The notes below the pieces were generated by a model. The model worked only from the letters and a program-made list of their open reading frames with translations, was not told where the DNA came from and did no database searches. From NCBI RefSeq assembly GCF_012927045.1, contig NZ_JABBFW010000012.1, positions 89,217 to 153,216 of the forward strand: a stretch of DNA of 64,000 nucleotides, in the 5' to 3' direction. Positions 54,139-62,621 of the stretch are shown here, piece after piece. Position 1 is the stretch's first letter; every line of letters starts with the position of its first letter. The translations under genes and the position numbers were made by a program. The stretch comes from Azohydromonas caseinilytica (lineage in GTDB: Bacteria; Pseudomonadota; Gammaproteobacteria; Burkholderiales; Burkholderiaceae_C).

Positions 54139-54548
54139 CCAGGACCCCGGGACCGCGCGGCAGTTCCGCCACCATCGGTTCCTTGCCGCGCACCACGGGG
54201 CAAACCCGGCTCACCGCCGGAGCCGGCTTTCCCGGGCCAGCAGCGCGGCGCCCGGCATCAGGGGCATCAGCACGAAGGGCGCAGTTGGCCACGGCTCGCA
54301 GGCCCCGTGCTCAGCCCAGCACCGGGCAATTGCGTGCGTTGCGCCGCAGGACCGAGCTCAGCACGCGCCGGGACCGCATGGTGGTGGAGCGGGCCGTTAC
54401 CTCTCACGGACCCAAGGCCACCGGCGCGGCGGGCCCTGTGGACGGTAGCGGATGCACTCTGACAAAACTCCAAGACGCAGCGGGATATGCGGGTTTCATG
54501 TTGCAGTGCACAATGACTGCCTCCCAGCTACCAATTCAAGAGCGACCC
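54139..54548. other. Gene-free stretch
   Basis: About 410 bp. No recognisable gene, repeat or terminator on either strand. Confidence 0.4.
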
Positions 54549-54782
54549 ATGCATACCCTTCGGGCCATGGCATTGATCGAGCGGGCTGTTGAGCTGTCCG
54601 AGTCGGGGTTTCCGGGAGACGCCCTGGCCGAAGCCTGCAGCCGGGCCTCGCGGGAGGAGCGGCAAGCCGTGCTGTGCATCGTGCGCTCGCGCCTGGTGCA
54701 GTCGGGCCAGCCCGCAACGCCCGACGAGGTCATGGCCGCGTTGCGCGAGATGGTACGGGGCGCGCCGTCACCGGTGCTTTGA
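54549..54782 (+). CDS. Small hypothetical protein
   Basis: 77 aa, mostly helical and charged (RAMALIERAVELSESGFPGD, SREERQAVLCIVRSRLVQ). Earlier in-frame ATGs at 54499 and 54513 are possible. No domain recognised. Amphipathic helices suggest a soluble small protein. Confidence 0.45.
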   Translation: MHTLRAMALIERAVELSESGFPGDALAEACSRASREERQAVLCIVRSRLVQSGQPATPDEVMAALREMVRGAPSPVL

Positions 54783-54961
54783 CCCTCTCACACCCGAAGC
54801 CGACGCGCGCAGCCGCCGAGGCGTCAGCCTGACGCCCCTTGCGTCGATGTCCTTGGGGCGGCGCGGCCGGACCGCGCAGGGGTAAGGTCCTACTCCCGCG
54901 CGTGCTCTGCGTTCCCGCTCCGGCACGCCGGCCGCGACACTGGTTGCGCCAAGGAGTGCTG

Positions 54962-55216
54962 ATGTCCCCCGAAGAATCCGGCTGGATCCGACCGGAACCC
55001 AAACCTACCCGCGAGTCCCTGCAAGCCCGCATCAACGAGTTGCGTGAGGAGCTGGCCGGCCTGGAACGGCAGCTCGAGGAGATGGAAGCCGATACCCGGC
55101 TGGAGGCGCTGGTGAGGATCAGGAACCTCATGCGGGCTTTCGAGTTGACGCCCGCCGACCTGGGGCTGGTGGCCCCGCCCCGGCGGCGCGGTCGGCCGCC
55201 CAAGGTGCGCTCTTGA
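54962..55216 (+). CDS. H-NS-like nucleoid protein with AT-hook-like tail
   Basis: 84 aa with AAGGAG before the start. A coiled-coil segment (INELREELAGLERQLEEMEAD) is followed by IRNLMRAFELTPADLGL, like the oligomerisation and linker part of H-NS family proteins. The C terminus ends in RRRGRPPKVRS, an AT-hook-like minor-groove binder, in place of the usual H-NS DNA-binding motif. Probably silences AT-rich foreign DNA; this is inference from domains. Confidence 0.65.
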   Translation: MSPEESGWIRPEPKPTRESLQARINELREELAGLERQLEEMEADTRLEALVRIRNLMRAFELTPADLGLVAPPRRRGRPPKVRS

Positions 55217-55333
55217 AAGGCCACAGCGGCGTGGCGGAGCCGCCTGTACACCGTGCCGCCTTCATGGGTCCAGACTGCACACGGCAAACCCACCCTCCGG
55301 CGGAAGGATGACCCGGTACAGCCGGTCGAAGCC

Positions 55334-55699
55334 TTACCGTGGGTGCGGGCGCTCCAGCCGCTTCAGGGTGCCGAACAGTCCCGCGGGAGGTACCGGGTGC
55401 GGCCGGCGCCGGTTGCGCTCGAAAGCTCCAGCGGGGTCCGGCTCAAAGAAGAAGCCGATCACCTGGAAACCGGCCGCGCGTGACGGCTGGATGTAGCGGG
55501 CACGCTCGGCCGCAGTGGGATTGGTCTTGTCGACCACGAAGCGCTGCCGGGTTTCCAGGCACAGCGCCAGCAGCCGCCGCTCACGATGGTGGGTGCGCAG
55601 CAGGTCCAGGCTGATGCGCACATGCGTGTCGAAGAAACGTTCGCGGTAGAAAGTGCTCTTGCCAGAGCCCTGGATGCCGATGAACAGAACCGCTTCCAT
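55334..55699 (-). CDS. P-loop (polynucleotide-kinase-like) ATPase with early stop
   Basis: 121 aa. Walker A is at the N terminus (GIQGSGKSTFY), then ISLDLLRTHHRE and VVDKTNPTAAERARYI, as in small zeta-toxin/PNK-like kinases. The frame hits TAA at 55334-55336 but continues afterwards with GFDRLYRVILPPEGG, the usual family ending, up to a TGA at 55262. One nonsense change has thus removed about 23 residues. It may still fold, but is possibly decaying. Confidence 0.7.
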   Translation of the reverse strand: MEAVLFIGIQGSGKSTFYRERFFDTHVRISLDLLRTHHRERRLLALCLETRQRFVVDKTNPTAAERARYIQPSRAAGFQVIGFFFEPDPAGAFERNRRRPHPVPPAGLFGTLKRLERPHPR

Positions 55700-55770
55700 G
55701 GCGCGCCCGGGCCTGCCGTCTGGTGAGTGAGGACAGCCGGAGCGCGCACGCGGCATGCCAAGATGCCTTC

Positions 55771-56364
55771 ATGGATATTGCACGTCACCGTCCCGTTCCG
55801 CGTCGGACGCTCCTGTCTCTCGTCCCCGCCGCCCTCGTGGCCAGCACCCTGGCCGCGTGCGGCAAGAGCGAGAGTGAGCCCCCGGCCAGCGCCACTGGCG
55901 CCCCAGCCGACCCCATGGCGCTCGCGGCCAGCGCGCGCGGCTTCTCGGTGGGGCAGCTGATGTCGGCCCACACCGTCTATGTCTTCTTCGACGCCACCTG
56001 CCCGCACTGCGCTCGCCTGTGGGTGGACACCCAGCCGCTGCATGGCCGGCTGAAGCTGACCTGGATTCCGGTCGGGCTGCTGCGCAACGGCGCGGAGCAT
56101 GGGGCCGTGATCCTGGCCGCCAGCGATCCGGTGGCGGCCATGACGGCCAACGAGGCGGCCGTCAGCGCGGGCCGCACCGGCGGGCCTGCGTCGGCGCCTC
56201 CGGCCGACGCGCTGGCCCAGGTCAAGGCCAACACGGAAATCTTCGAGAAGCTCGGCGTGCGCAGCGTCCCGACCATCGTCTACAAGAACGCCGCCACCGG
56301 TGCCGCCGGGATCGAGGCCGGTTACCTGCCGCCGGACAAGATCGCCGCGCTGGTGGGGATCTGA
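55771..56364 (+). CDS. DsbG-like thiol:disulfide interchange lipoprotein
   Basis: 197 aa. The lipobox is STLAAC after a short hydrophobic signal, so it is probably membrane-anchored in the periplasm. A thioredoxin fold has the active site CPHC (FFDATCPHCARLWVD) and the cis-Pro loop SVPTIVYKN. Shorter than DsbG because the N-terminal dimerisation domain is reduced. Likely isomerase or reductase of periplasmic disulfides. Confidence 0.82.
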   Translation: MDIARHRPVPRRTLLSLVPAALVASTLAACGKSESEPPASATGAPADPMALAASARGFSVGQLMSAHTVYVFFDATCPHCARLWVDTQPLHGRLKLTWIPVGLLRNGAEHGAVILAASDPVAAMTANEAAVSAGRTGGPASAPPADALAQVKANTEIFEKLGVRSVPTIVYKNAATGAAGIEAGYLPPDKIAALVGI

Positions 56365-56414
56365 CGACGTCCTGAGCGCTCGCCACCCGGGGCACGCGCT
56401 CCCGCGGCGGCGGC

Positions 56415-56835
56415 ATGGCGCTCAGCGCAGCTGCTCCCAGAGCTTGCGCATTTACCTTGGTCATGCGGTGCGACTGCGCGTGCACGTACTGCGAGGTGGT
56501 GGTGAAGCTGGCGTGGCCCAGGCTTCCCCACCACATGCGGCACCCAGCCGCCGTCGCCCTGCTGGGACGGCGGAATTCACTCCAGGTGGTCGCGCCGCGC
56601 CGACGCCAGCTCCGGGTCCGCAGCCCGGTGGTGACCAGGAAGCGCAGCGCAAGCGCGGTGCGGCGGTGGCGCCCGCCGGGTTCCAGCGCGCGCAGATCCT
56701 CCAGCACCGCCTGCAGCGCCGGCGTGGGCGGGGTGCGCGCCAGCACGCGGCTGCGCTGGGTGCGGTCCCGCCTCGGGCCGGCGCCTTGAGGGGCCCGGCA
56801 AAAGGCCGCCACAGCGGCGCGAAACGACGCATGCC
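56415..56835 (-). pseudogene. Tyrosine recombinase/integrase remnant
   Basis: Pieces in different frames: WRPFAGPLKAPA, then ALALRFLVTTGLRTR with the catalytic Arg, GELASARRDHLE in a second frame, and GHASFTTTSQYVHAQSHR with the late His and Tyr motif. Several frameshifts and a stop interrupt it. It is the relic of a mobile-element integrase just left of the arsenic operon. Confidence 0.6.
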
Positions 56836-56973
56836 TTGGAGCCGACCCACTGTGCCGTCCGGCCCGTTGCAGGCGGTGGCGCACCGCGGGCAGATCGGCG
56901 CTGGTTTCACCGCTGGCCCACCCCTGTTGCTGGCGGCTGGTGCAACAGTCAGGGTGCTTGGCTTTTACTCATC

Positions 56974-56991
56974 ATTCCAGTAAAGTGGAAT
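56974..56991. promoter_or_regulatory. ArsR-type operator
   Basis: ATTCCA-GTAAAG-TGGAAT, a 6-bp inverted repeat ending 1 nt before the arsR start codon. Position and form fit autorepression by ArsR. Confidence 0.55.
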
Positions 56992-56992
56992 T

Positions 56993-57316
56993 ATGGAAGA
57001 GAGAGAAGTTGTCCGGTCGCTTGCCGCCCTGGCCCAGCCTGCGCGGCTGCAGGCGTTCCGTGCTCTGGTGGTGGCCGGCGAGCAGGGCCTGACCCCCGGC
57101 GCCATGGCCGAGGCGCTGGGCCTGCCGGCATCCACGCTGTCGTTCCACCTCAAGGAGCTGGCCAACGCGGGCCTGGTCACGCAGGAGCGCGAGAGCCGCA
57201 ACCTCATCTACCGCGCCGCGTTCGGGCAGATGAACGCGCTGATGGCTTACCTCACCGAGAACTGCTGCCAGGGCTTGGCCTGCCTGCCCGCGGCCAAGCC
57301 CTGTGCCGACTGCTGA
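56993..57316 (+). CDS. arsR: ArsR family repressor
   Basis: 107 aa winged HTH protein (LAALAQPARLQAFRAL, GLPASTLSFHLKELANAGLV). C-terminal Cys (ENCCQGLACL, ending CADC) could bind As(III), different from the classical CxC of E. coli ArsR. It is the first gene of an arsenic operon, with an inverted repeat at the start codon. Confidence 0.88.
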   Translation: MEEREVVRSLAALAQPARLQAFRALVVAGEQGLTPGAMAEALGLPASTLSFHLKELANAGLVTQERESRNLIYRAAFGQMNALMAYLTENCCQGLACLPAAKPCADC

Positions 57317-57340
57317 CCTGTCCTTCGAAGGAGACCCGCG

Positions 57341-57850
57341 ATGAAGCGCTTCCACGTTCACCTGCACGTCGATGACCTGGCCAAGAGCATCGCCTTCTAC
57401 TCCAAGCTTTTCGCCGCCGAGCCCGCGCGCGTGGAGAGCGACTACGCCAAGTGGATGCTCGACGACCCGGCGGTGAACTTCGCCATCTCCACGCGCGGCA
57501 GGGAGCCGGGCATCGACCACTTGGGCATCCAGACCGACGACCCGGCGGAGCTGGCCGCCATGAAGGAGCGCGCGCAGGCCGCCGACATGGCGTTGCTCGA
57601 TGAGGGTGCGACGACCTGCTGCTACGCGCGCAGCGAGAAGCACTGGATCACGGACCCGCAGGGCATCGCCTGGGAGCACTTCCACACGCTGGGCAACATC
57701 CCGGTATTCCGGGAGAGTGAGGACACCGCTGCAGCAGTCTGCTGCACGCCGGCGCAGACGCCCGCCGCCGAGCCGGAGCCCGCCGCGTGCTGCACGCCGC
57801 GTGGCAAGCCGCTGGGCATCCCGGTGAAGGCCTCGACTTCCTGCTGCTGA
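57341..57850 (+). CDS. arsI: ArsI/CadI family VOC metalloenzyme
   Basis: 169 aa, a VOC fold: FHVHLHVDDLAKSIAFYSKLF, the TCCYARSEKHW motif with the Cys pair that holds As(III) in ArsI, and WEHFHT with the metal Glu/His. ArsI is a C-As lyase that demethylates methylarsenite; close relatives are annotated CadI. The Cys-rich tail (VCCTPAQ, AACCTPRG, ending CC) is long and may bind metal. Confidence 0.85.
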   Translation: MKRFHVHLHVDDLAKSIAFYSKLFAAEPARVESDYAKWMLDDPAVNFAISTRGREPGIDHLGIQTDDPAELAAMKERAQAADMALLDEGATTCCYARSEKHWITDPQGIAWEHFHTLGNIPVFRESEDTAAAVCCTPAQTPAAEPEPAACCTPRGKPLGIPVKASTSCC

Positions 57851-57861
57851 AGGTGCTGGCC

Positions 57862-58225
57862 ATGAGCGACAAGGCCTGCAACGTCCTGTTCATCTGCACC
57901 GGCAACCTGCGCGGTGCTCGATCATGGCCGAGGGCCTGATGAACCACCTGGGCGGCGGCCACTTCAAGGCCTACCCGGCCGGCGGCCATCCCGTCAGCGA
58001 GGTGTGCCCGCTGTGGCCGGGCCAGCCGATGACGGCGCACTGGGGCGTGGCCGACCCGCTGCCGACGAAGTCACGCCCGTGCAGCAGCAGCACGCCGACA
58101 TGGAGGCCGCGCTGGTGCTCAAGCGCCGCCGCATCGAGCTGATGCTGGCCCTGCCGCTGCAGACGCTGGCGAGCATGTCGCTGCAGCGCGAGATCGAGCG
58201 TATCGGCAAGACCGGCGCCGCCTGA
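57862..58225 (+). pseudogene. Decayed arsenate reductase (LMW phosphatase type)
   Basis: The first frame begins SDKACNVLFICTGNLRG, matching the CTGNSARS active-site loop but with an indel that breaks it. The next frame continues MAEGLMNHLGGGHFKAYPAGGHP, jumps directly to CPLWPGQPMTAHWGVADP (a large piece is deleted) and shifts again before RRRIELMLALPLQTLASMSLQREIERIG. At least two frameshifts and one deletion. An intact homologue of the other size class follows. Confidence 0.8.
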
Positions 58226-58233
58226 CCCTCCAG

Positions 58234-58263
58234 CCCCGCCACGTTCCTGGCGGGGTCTCTTCC
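58234..58263 (+). terminator. Intrinsic terminator inside the arsenic operon
   Basis: CCCCGCCA-CGTTCC-TGGCGGGG forms an 8-bp GC stem followed by TCTCTTCCTTC. It sits between the decayed and the intact arsC. The tail is pyrimidine-rich but not a pure U-tract, so termination may be partial. Confidence 0.6.
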
Positions 58264-58305
58264 TTCACTGACTCCACGCACCCGGGAAGCGCCGGGCCTG
58301 CAGCC

Positions 58306-58809
58306 ATGACCACTCACGTCCTGATCCTCTGTACCCACAACTCCGCGCGCAGCGTGCTCAGCGAAGGGATGCTCAACCACCTCGCGGCCCGGCTGGGCAA
58401 GGACGTGCGTGCCCATAGTGCGGGCAGCGCGCCCAGCGGGCGCATCAACCCGTTCGCCCTGGAGGCGCTGCACAACGCCGGCGTGGACACCAGCGCCTGT
58501 CGCAGCAAAAGCTGGGACGAGTTCTCGACCGACGGCGCGCCGCCGCTGTCCATCGTCATCACGGTGTGCGACAGCGCCGCGGCAGAGACGTGTCCGGTGT
58601 TCTTCGGCGGCAACGGGCAGCCGGTGAAGGTGCACTGGGGCTACCCCGACCCGTCCAACGCGGAAGGCGGCGACGAGGGCAAGCGCCGCGCGTTCGAGCT
58701 CACGCGCCAGGCCATCGGCTACCGGATGCTGCAGCTGCTCGCGCTGCCGCTGGAAACCATGGACCGTGCAGCGCTGTCGGCCGCGCTCACCGAGATCGGC
58801 CGCAGCTGA
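58306..58809 (+). CDS. arsC: Arsenate reductase, LMW-phosphatase type
   Basis: 167 aa. The P-loop reads ILCTHNSARSVLSEGMLNHL, then RAHSAGSAPSGRINPFALE, SKSWDEF and FTVCD-like ITVCDSAAAETCP. It reduces As(V) to As(III) with thioredoxin or glutaredoxin-type electron donors. Intact; it replaces the decayed copy upstream. Confidence 0.9.
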   Translation: MTTHVLILCTHNSARSVLSEGMLNHLAARLGKDVRAHSAGSAPSGRINPFALEALHNAGVDTSACRSKSWDEFSTDGAPPLSIVITVCDSAAAETCPVFFGGNGQPVKVHWGYPDPSNAEGGDEGKRRAFELTRQAIGYRMLQLLALPLETMDRAALSAALTEIGRS

Positions 58810-58828
58810 AAGCGCGCGAGGCAAACCC

Positions 58829-59902
58829 ATGAACACCACGCTGACCACCCGCGCTGCCGCGCCGGCACCCATGAGCGTCTTCGAGCGCTGGCTCACCGTC
58901 TGGGTCTTCCTGTGCATCGTCGCCGGCATCGCGCTGGGCCAGATGCTGCCGGGCCCGGTCCAGGCCATCGGCCGCATGGAGGTGGCCCAGGTGAACCTGC
59001 CGGTGGGGCTGCTGATCTGGGTGATGATCATCCCGATGCTGCTGAAGGTGGACTTCCGAGCCCTGCACCAGGTGCGCAGCCACTGGAAGGGCATCGGCGT
59101 CACGCTGTTCGTGAACTGGGCCGTCAAGCCCTTCTCGATGGCATTGCTGGCCTGGGTCTTCATACGCCACGTCTTCGCGCCGTACCTGCCTGCGGAACAG
59201 CTCGACAGCTACGTGGCCGGCCTGATCCTGCTGGCTGCCGCACCGTGCACAGCCATGGTGTTCGTCTGGAGCCGGCTGACCAACGGGCACCCGCTGTTCA
59301 CGCTGTCGCAGGTGGCGCTCAACGACACCATCATGGTGTTCGCCTTCGCGCCCATCGTGGCGCTGCTGCTGGGCCTCTCCGCCATCACCGTGCCCTGGGA
59401 CACGCTCATCACGTCGGTGGTGCTCTACATCGTGATCCCGGTGATCGTGTCGCAGCTCTGGCGCCGCACGCTGCTGGCGAAAGGCAGGGCCGCGTTCGAC
59501 GCCACGCTGGCGAGAATCGGCCCGTGGTCGATCGCGGCGCTGCTGGCCACGCTTGTGCTGCTATTCGCCTTCCAGGGCGAGGCGCTTCTGAAGCAGCCGC
59601 TGGTGATCGCCATGCTGGCCGTGCCGATCCTGATCCAGGTCTTCTTCAACTCCGCGCTGGCCTATTGGCTCAACCGAAAACTTGGCGAGTCGCACAGCGT
59701 GGCATGCCCTTCGGCGCTGATCGGCGCGAGCAACTTCTTCGAGTTGGCGGTGGCCGCGGCCATCAGCCTGTTCGGCTTCGAGTCGGGCGCGGCGCTGGCC
59801 ACCGTGGTGGGCGTGCTCATCGAGGTGCCGGTGATGCTGCTGGTGGTGCGGATCGTCAACCAGAGCAAGGGCTGGTACGAGGCCGGCGTGAGCAGAACCT
59901 AA
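58829..59902 (+). CDS. ACR3-type arsenite efflux permease
   Basis: 357 aa with about ten hydrophobic helices. ACR3 signatures: WLTVWVFLCIVAGIALG, NLPVGLLIWVMIIPMLLKVD, AAPCTAMVFVWS and the PSALIGASNFFELAVAAAI region. It pumps As(III) out. The ATG at 58829 begins 19 nt after the arsC stop, same operon. Confidence 0.92.
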   Translation: MNTTLTTRAAAPAPMSVFERWLTVWVFLCIVAGIALGQMLPGPVQAIGRMEVAQVNLPVGLLIWVMIIPMLLKVDFRALHQVRSHWKGIGVTLFVNWAVKPFSMALLAWVFIRHVFAPYLPAEQLDSYVAGLILLAAAPCTAMVFVWSRLTNGHPLFTLSQVALNDTIMVFAFAPIVALLLGLSAITVPWDTLITSVVLYIVIPVIVSQLWRRTLLAKGRAAFDATLARIGPWSIAALLATLVLLFAFQGEALLKQPLVIAMLAVPILIQVFFNSALAYWLNRKLGESHSVACPSALIGASNFFELAVAAAISLFGFESGAALATVVGVLIEVPVMLLVVRIVNQSKGWYEAGVSRT

Positions 59903-59915
59903 GGTTATTGAACTT

Positions 59916-60058
59916 TCCGTGCATTTTGGTGCGCTTCGCACGAAGAACATCAATGGAGTCGATAGGTTAGTCGGCCAGCATGGATCGCGACTGCCGAGCA
60001 CTGCCAAGCGCTTGCCGGGTAACCGGAAATCGGCAGCAAGCGCACCGAAATGCACGGA
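59916..60058. repeat. 21-bp inverted-repeat pair (MITE-like)
   Basis: TCCGTGCATTTTGGTGCGCTT (59916-59936) and its inverse at 60038-60058 match at 20 of 21 positions, with about 100 bp between. There is no open frame inside. It begins 13 nt after the efflux gene. Either a small non-autonomous element or two leftover IS ends. No clear target duplication seen. Confidence 0.6.
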
Positions 60059-60097
60059 CTCGCATCTCGCCTCATTCGCCTTGGTTGATTTATTCAT

Positions 60098-60767
60098 CCT
60101 CTCTTGAATTCCGAGTGGGTTGACTTGCCGGCTCTTGGACTGGCGGCCATGGCCGATGAGGCATGCCGACGCCTTCGCCATAACGATCAGAACCTTTGAG
60201 ATGCACGACCGGTTGTTCGAAGCTGCTTCCACGTCGTCTGGCACGCCAACGCCGCGGTGGACAAGATGCGGCGCATCGAGCAGCGCAGCGATAAGTCCCT
60301 CAAGAGCAGGCGCTGGTCGCTGCTCAAGGACCGCGACAGCCTCAAGCCCGAGGCCGTCGCTGAGCTCGACGCCCTGATCGCCCGTATGGCGAGCGTGCGC
60401 ACCGGGCGGGCCTGGGTCTACAAGGAGCAGTTGCGCGAAATCCTGGAGCGCAAGCAGTTCAACGTCGTTCGCGCCATGCTGCTGCACTGGTGCCGTTGCG
60501 TAATGCGCTCCAAGGTTGATCCCATGAAGGCCGTGGCGACCCTCGTGCGCCGCCACCTTGAAGGCATCGTGGCCTGGGCGCAGACGCGCCAGACTAACGG
60601 CTTCCCGGAGGCCCTCAACGGCTTGTTCCAGGCCGCCAAGCGCCGCGCTCGAGGCTTCACCCGCATGGCCACCATCAAGACCGTGAGCTTCCTGATCGCC
60701 GGCAAGCTGGACTTCAGCGCGGTCAACCCTCATGCCCGGCAACCCACTTGAATTTCAATAGAGCCCC
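60098..60767 (+). mobile_element. ISL3-family element with internal deletion
   Basis: Ends: CTCTCTTGAATTCCGAGTGGGTTG on the left and, inverted, CTCTATTGAAATTCAAGTGGGTTG on the right, matching at 20 of 24 positions. Inside, only the C-terminal third of an ISL3-type transposase remains. A complete element would be roughly twice as long, so it cannot move by itself. Confidence 0.7.
60224..60751 (+). pseudogene. ISL3-family transposase C-terminal part
   Basis: The frame opens at FHVVWHANAAVDKMRRIEQR and runs to a normal ISL3 end: DRDSLKPEAVAELDALI, RAWVYKEQLREILERKQ, HLEGIVAWAQTRQTNGFPEA, NGLFQAAKRRARGFTRM. The DDE catalytic core and N-terminal zinc finger are missing. The first ATG in the frame (60257) lies inside the domain. 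Confidence 0.8.
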
Positions 60768-60910
60768 AAGAATCATCACCACGATGAATCGCTTTCCCAT
60801 GACACCTCCGATAGGGCGCTACGACGACACACCAGCCTGGCACGCCGCTGTGATTGCCTGAACCGGCTCGCGCACGCGGCCTGCCTCTCGCGTGCCAGCC
60901 ATCAACTGCT

Positions 60911-62593
60911 TCACATTCCCGCGTAGTTCGGCCCACCACCGCCTTCCGGCGAGACCCAGGTGATGTTCTGCGTCGGGTCCTTGATGTCGCAGGTTTTGCA
61001 ATGCAGGCAGTTCTGCGCGTTGATCTGCAGGTGCGTCTGCCCTGCGGGGCCTGCAACGTATTCGTACACGCCTGCGGGGCAGAAACGCGCCTCAGGCCCC
61101 TCGAAGACCGTCAGGTTGACGTCCACGACCTTGCTCCGGTCACGCAGCTGCAGATGAGGAGGCTGGTTCTCCTCATGGTTGGTGTTGCTGATGAACACGG
61201 AGGAGAGCCGGTCGAAGGTCAGCACGCCATCCGGCTTCGGATAGTCGATGCGCGGGAAAGCAGAGGCCGGGCGCAGGTTGAGGTGGTCGGGCAGCTTGCG
61301 GTTGAGCGTCCACGGCGCCTTCTTCACGCCCAGGCGCGGCAGCAGCCACTGCTCGATGCCGGTCATCAGCGTGGCCGTGCCACGGCCTTTCTTGAACCAC
61401 TGCTTGAAGTTCTTGGCCTGCAGCAACTCCTCATGCAGCCAGCTCTTTTCGAAGGCTTCCGGGTAGGCTGAGAGTACGTCGCCGCTGCGCCCGGCGCCCA
61501 GCGCCTCGAAGGCACTTTCAGCGCACAGCATCCCGCTCTTGATGGCGGCATGGCTGCCCTTGATGCGGCTGGCGTTCAGATAGCCCGCGTCGCAGCCCAC
61601 CAGCGCGCCGCCCGGGAACACCGTCTTGGGCAGCGACAGCAGCCCGCCGGCGGTGATGGCGCGCGCGCCATAAGAGATGCGCTTGCCGCCTTCGAGGTGC
61701 TTGCGCACGGCCGGGTGCGTCTTGAAGCGCTGGAACTCCTCGAAGGGGCTCAGCCAGGGGTTCTGGTAGTCCAGGCCCACCACGAAGCCGATGGCAATCT
61801 TGTTGTCCGCCGCGTGGTAGATGAAGGAGCCGCCGTAGGTGCTGGCATCCAGCGGCCAGCCGGCGGTGTGCACCACCAGGCCCGGCTTGTGGTTCGCCGC
61901 CGGCACTTCCCACAGCTCCTTGAGGCCCAGCCCATAGCTCTGCGGGTCCTTGCCCTCATCCAGCCGGAAGCGCTCGATGAGCTGCTTGCCCAGGTGGCCG
62001 CGCGAGCCCTCGGCAAAGATCGTGTACTTGGCGCACAGCTCCATGCCGAGCTGGAAGTTTTCCGTCGGCTCGCCGTCCTTGCCGATGCCCATGTTCCCGG
62101 TCGCCACGCCGCGCACCGAGCCGTCCTCGGCGTAGAGCACCTCCGCCGCGGCGAAGCCGGGGAAGATCTCCACGCCCAGCTCTTCGGCTTGCCCAGCGAG
62201 CCAGCGCACCACCTCGCCCAGGCTGACGATGTAGTTGCCGTGGTTCTTGAAGCAGTCGGGCAGCAGGGCGTGCGGGGTGGCCTTCGCGCCGGTCTCGGAG
62301 AGGAACAGGAACTCGTCCTCGGTCACGGGCTGCCTGAGCGGCGCGCCCAAGGCCTGCCAGTCGGGGAAGAGCTCGTTGAGCGCGATGGGGTCCATGATGG
62401 CCCCGGAGAGGATGTGGGCGCCGGGTTCGGAGCCCTTTTCCAGCACCACCACCGAGATCTCCGAGCCCGCGGCGGCGGCGAGCTGCTTGAGCCGGATGGC
62501 GGTGGCCAGCCCCGCGGGGCCGGCGCCGACGATCACCACGTCGTAGTCCATGGACTCGCGCGAGCCGTATTGCGCAATCAAGTTGTGCTGCAT
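60911..62593 (-). CDS. Electron-transfer-flavoprotein:ubiquinone oxidoreductase
   Basis: 560 aa from the ATG at 62593 (a TTG at 62629 is possible). FAD-binding VVIVGAGPAGLATAIRL at the N terminus, PGAHILSGA, the ubiquinone-side middle domain and a C-terminal 4Fe-4S domain (RFCPAGVYEY, NCLHCKTCDI, then GGGGPNY). Membrane-associated enzyme that passes electrons from ETF to ubiquinone. It follows pntB by 28 nt. Confidence 0.93.
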   Translation of the reverse strand: MQHNLIAQYGSRESMDYDVVIVGAGPAGLATAIRLKQLAAAAGSEISVVVLEKGSEPGAHILSGAIMDPIALNELFPDWQALGAPLRQPVTEDEFLFLSETGAKATPHALLPDCFKNHGNYIVSLGEVVRWLAGQAEELGVEIFPGFAAAEVLYAEDGSVRGVATGNMGIGKDGEPTENFQLGMELCAKYTIFAEGSRGHLGKQLIERFRLDEGKDPQSYGLGLKELWEVPAANHKPGLVVHTAGWPLDASTYGGSFIYHAADNKIAIGFVVGLDYQNPWLSPFEEFQRFKTHPAVRKHLEGGKRISYGARAITAGGLLSLPKTVFPGGALVGCDAGYLNASRIKGSHAAIKSGMLCAESAFEALGAGRSGDVLSAYPEAFEKSWLHEELLQAKNFKQWFKKGRGTATLMTGIEQWLLPRLGVKKAPWTLNRKLPDHLNLRPASAFPRIDYPKPDGVLTFDRLSSVFISNTNHEENQPPHLQLRDRSKVVDVNLTVFEGPEARFCPAGVYEYVAGPAGQTHLQINAQNCLHCKTCDIKDPTQNITWVSPEGGGGPNYAGM

Positions 62594-62621
62594 ATCAAGG
62601 TCGAGATGAACGAATCGAACG

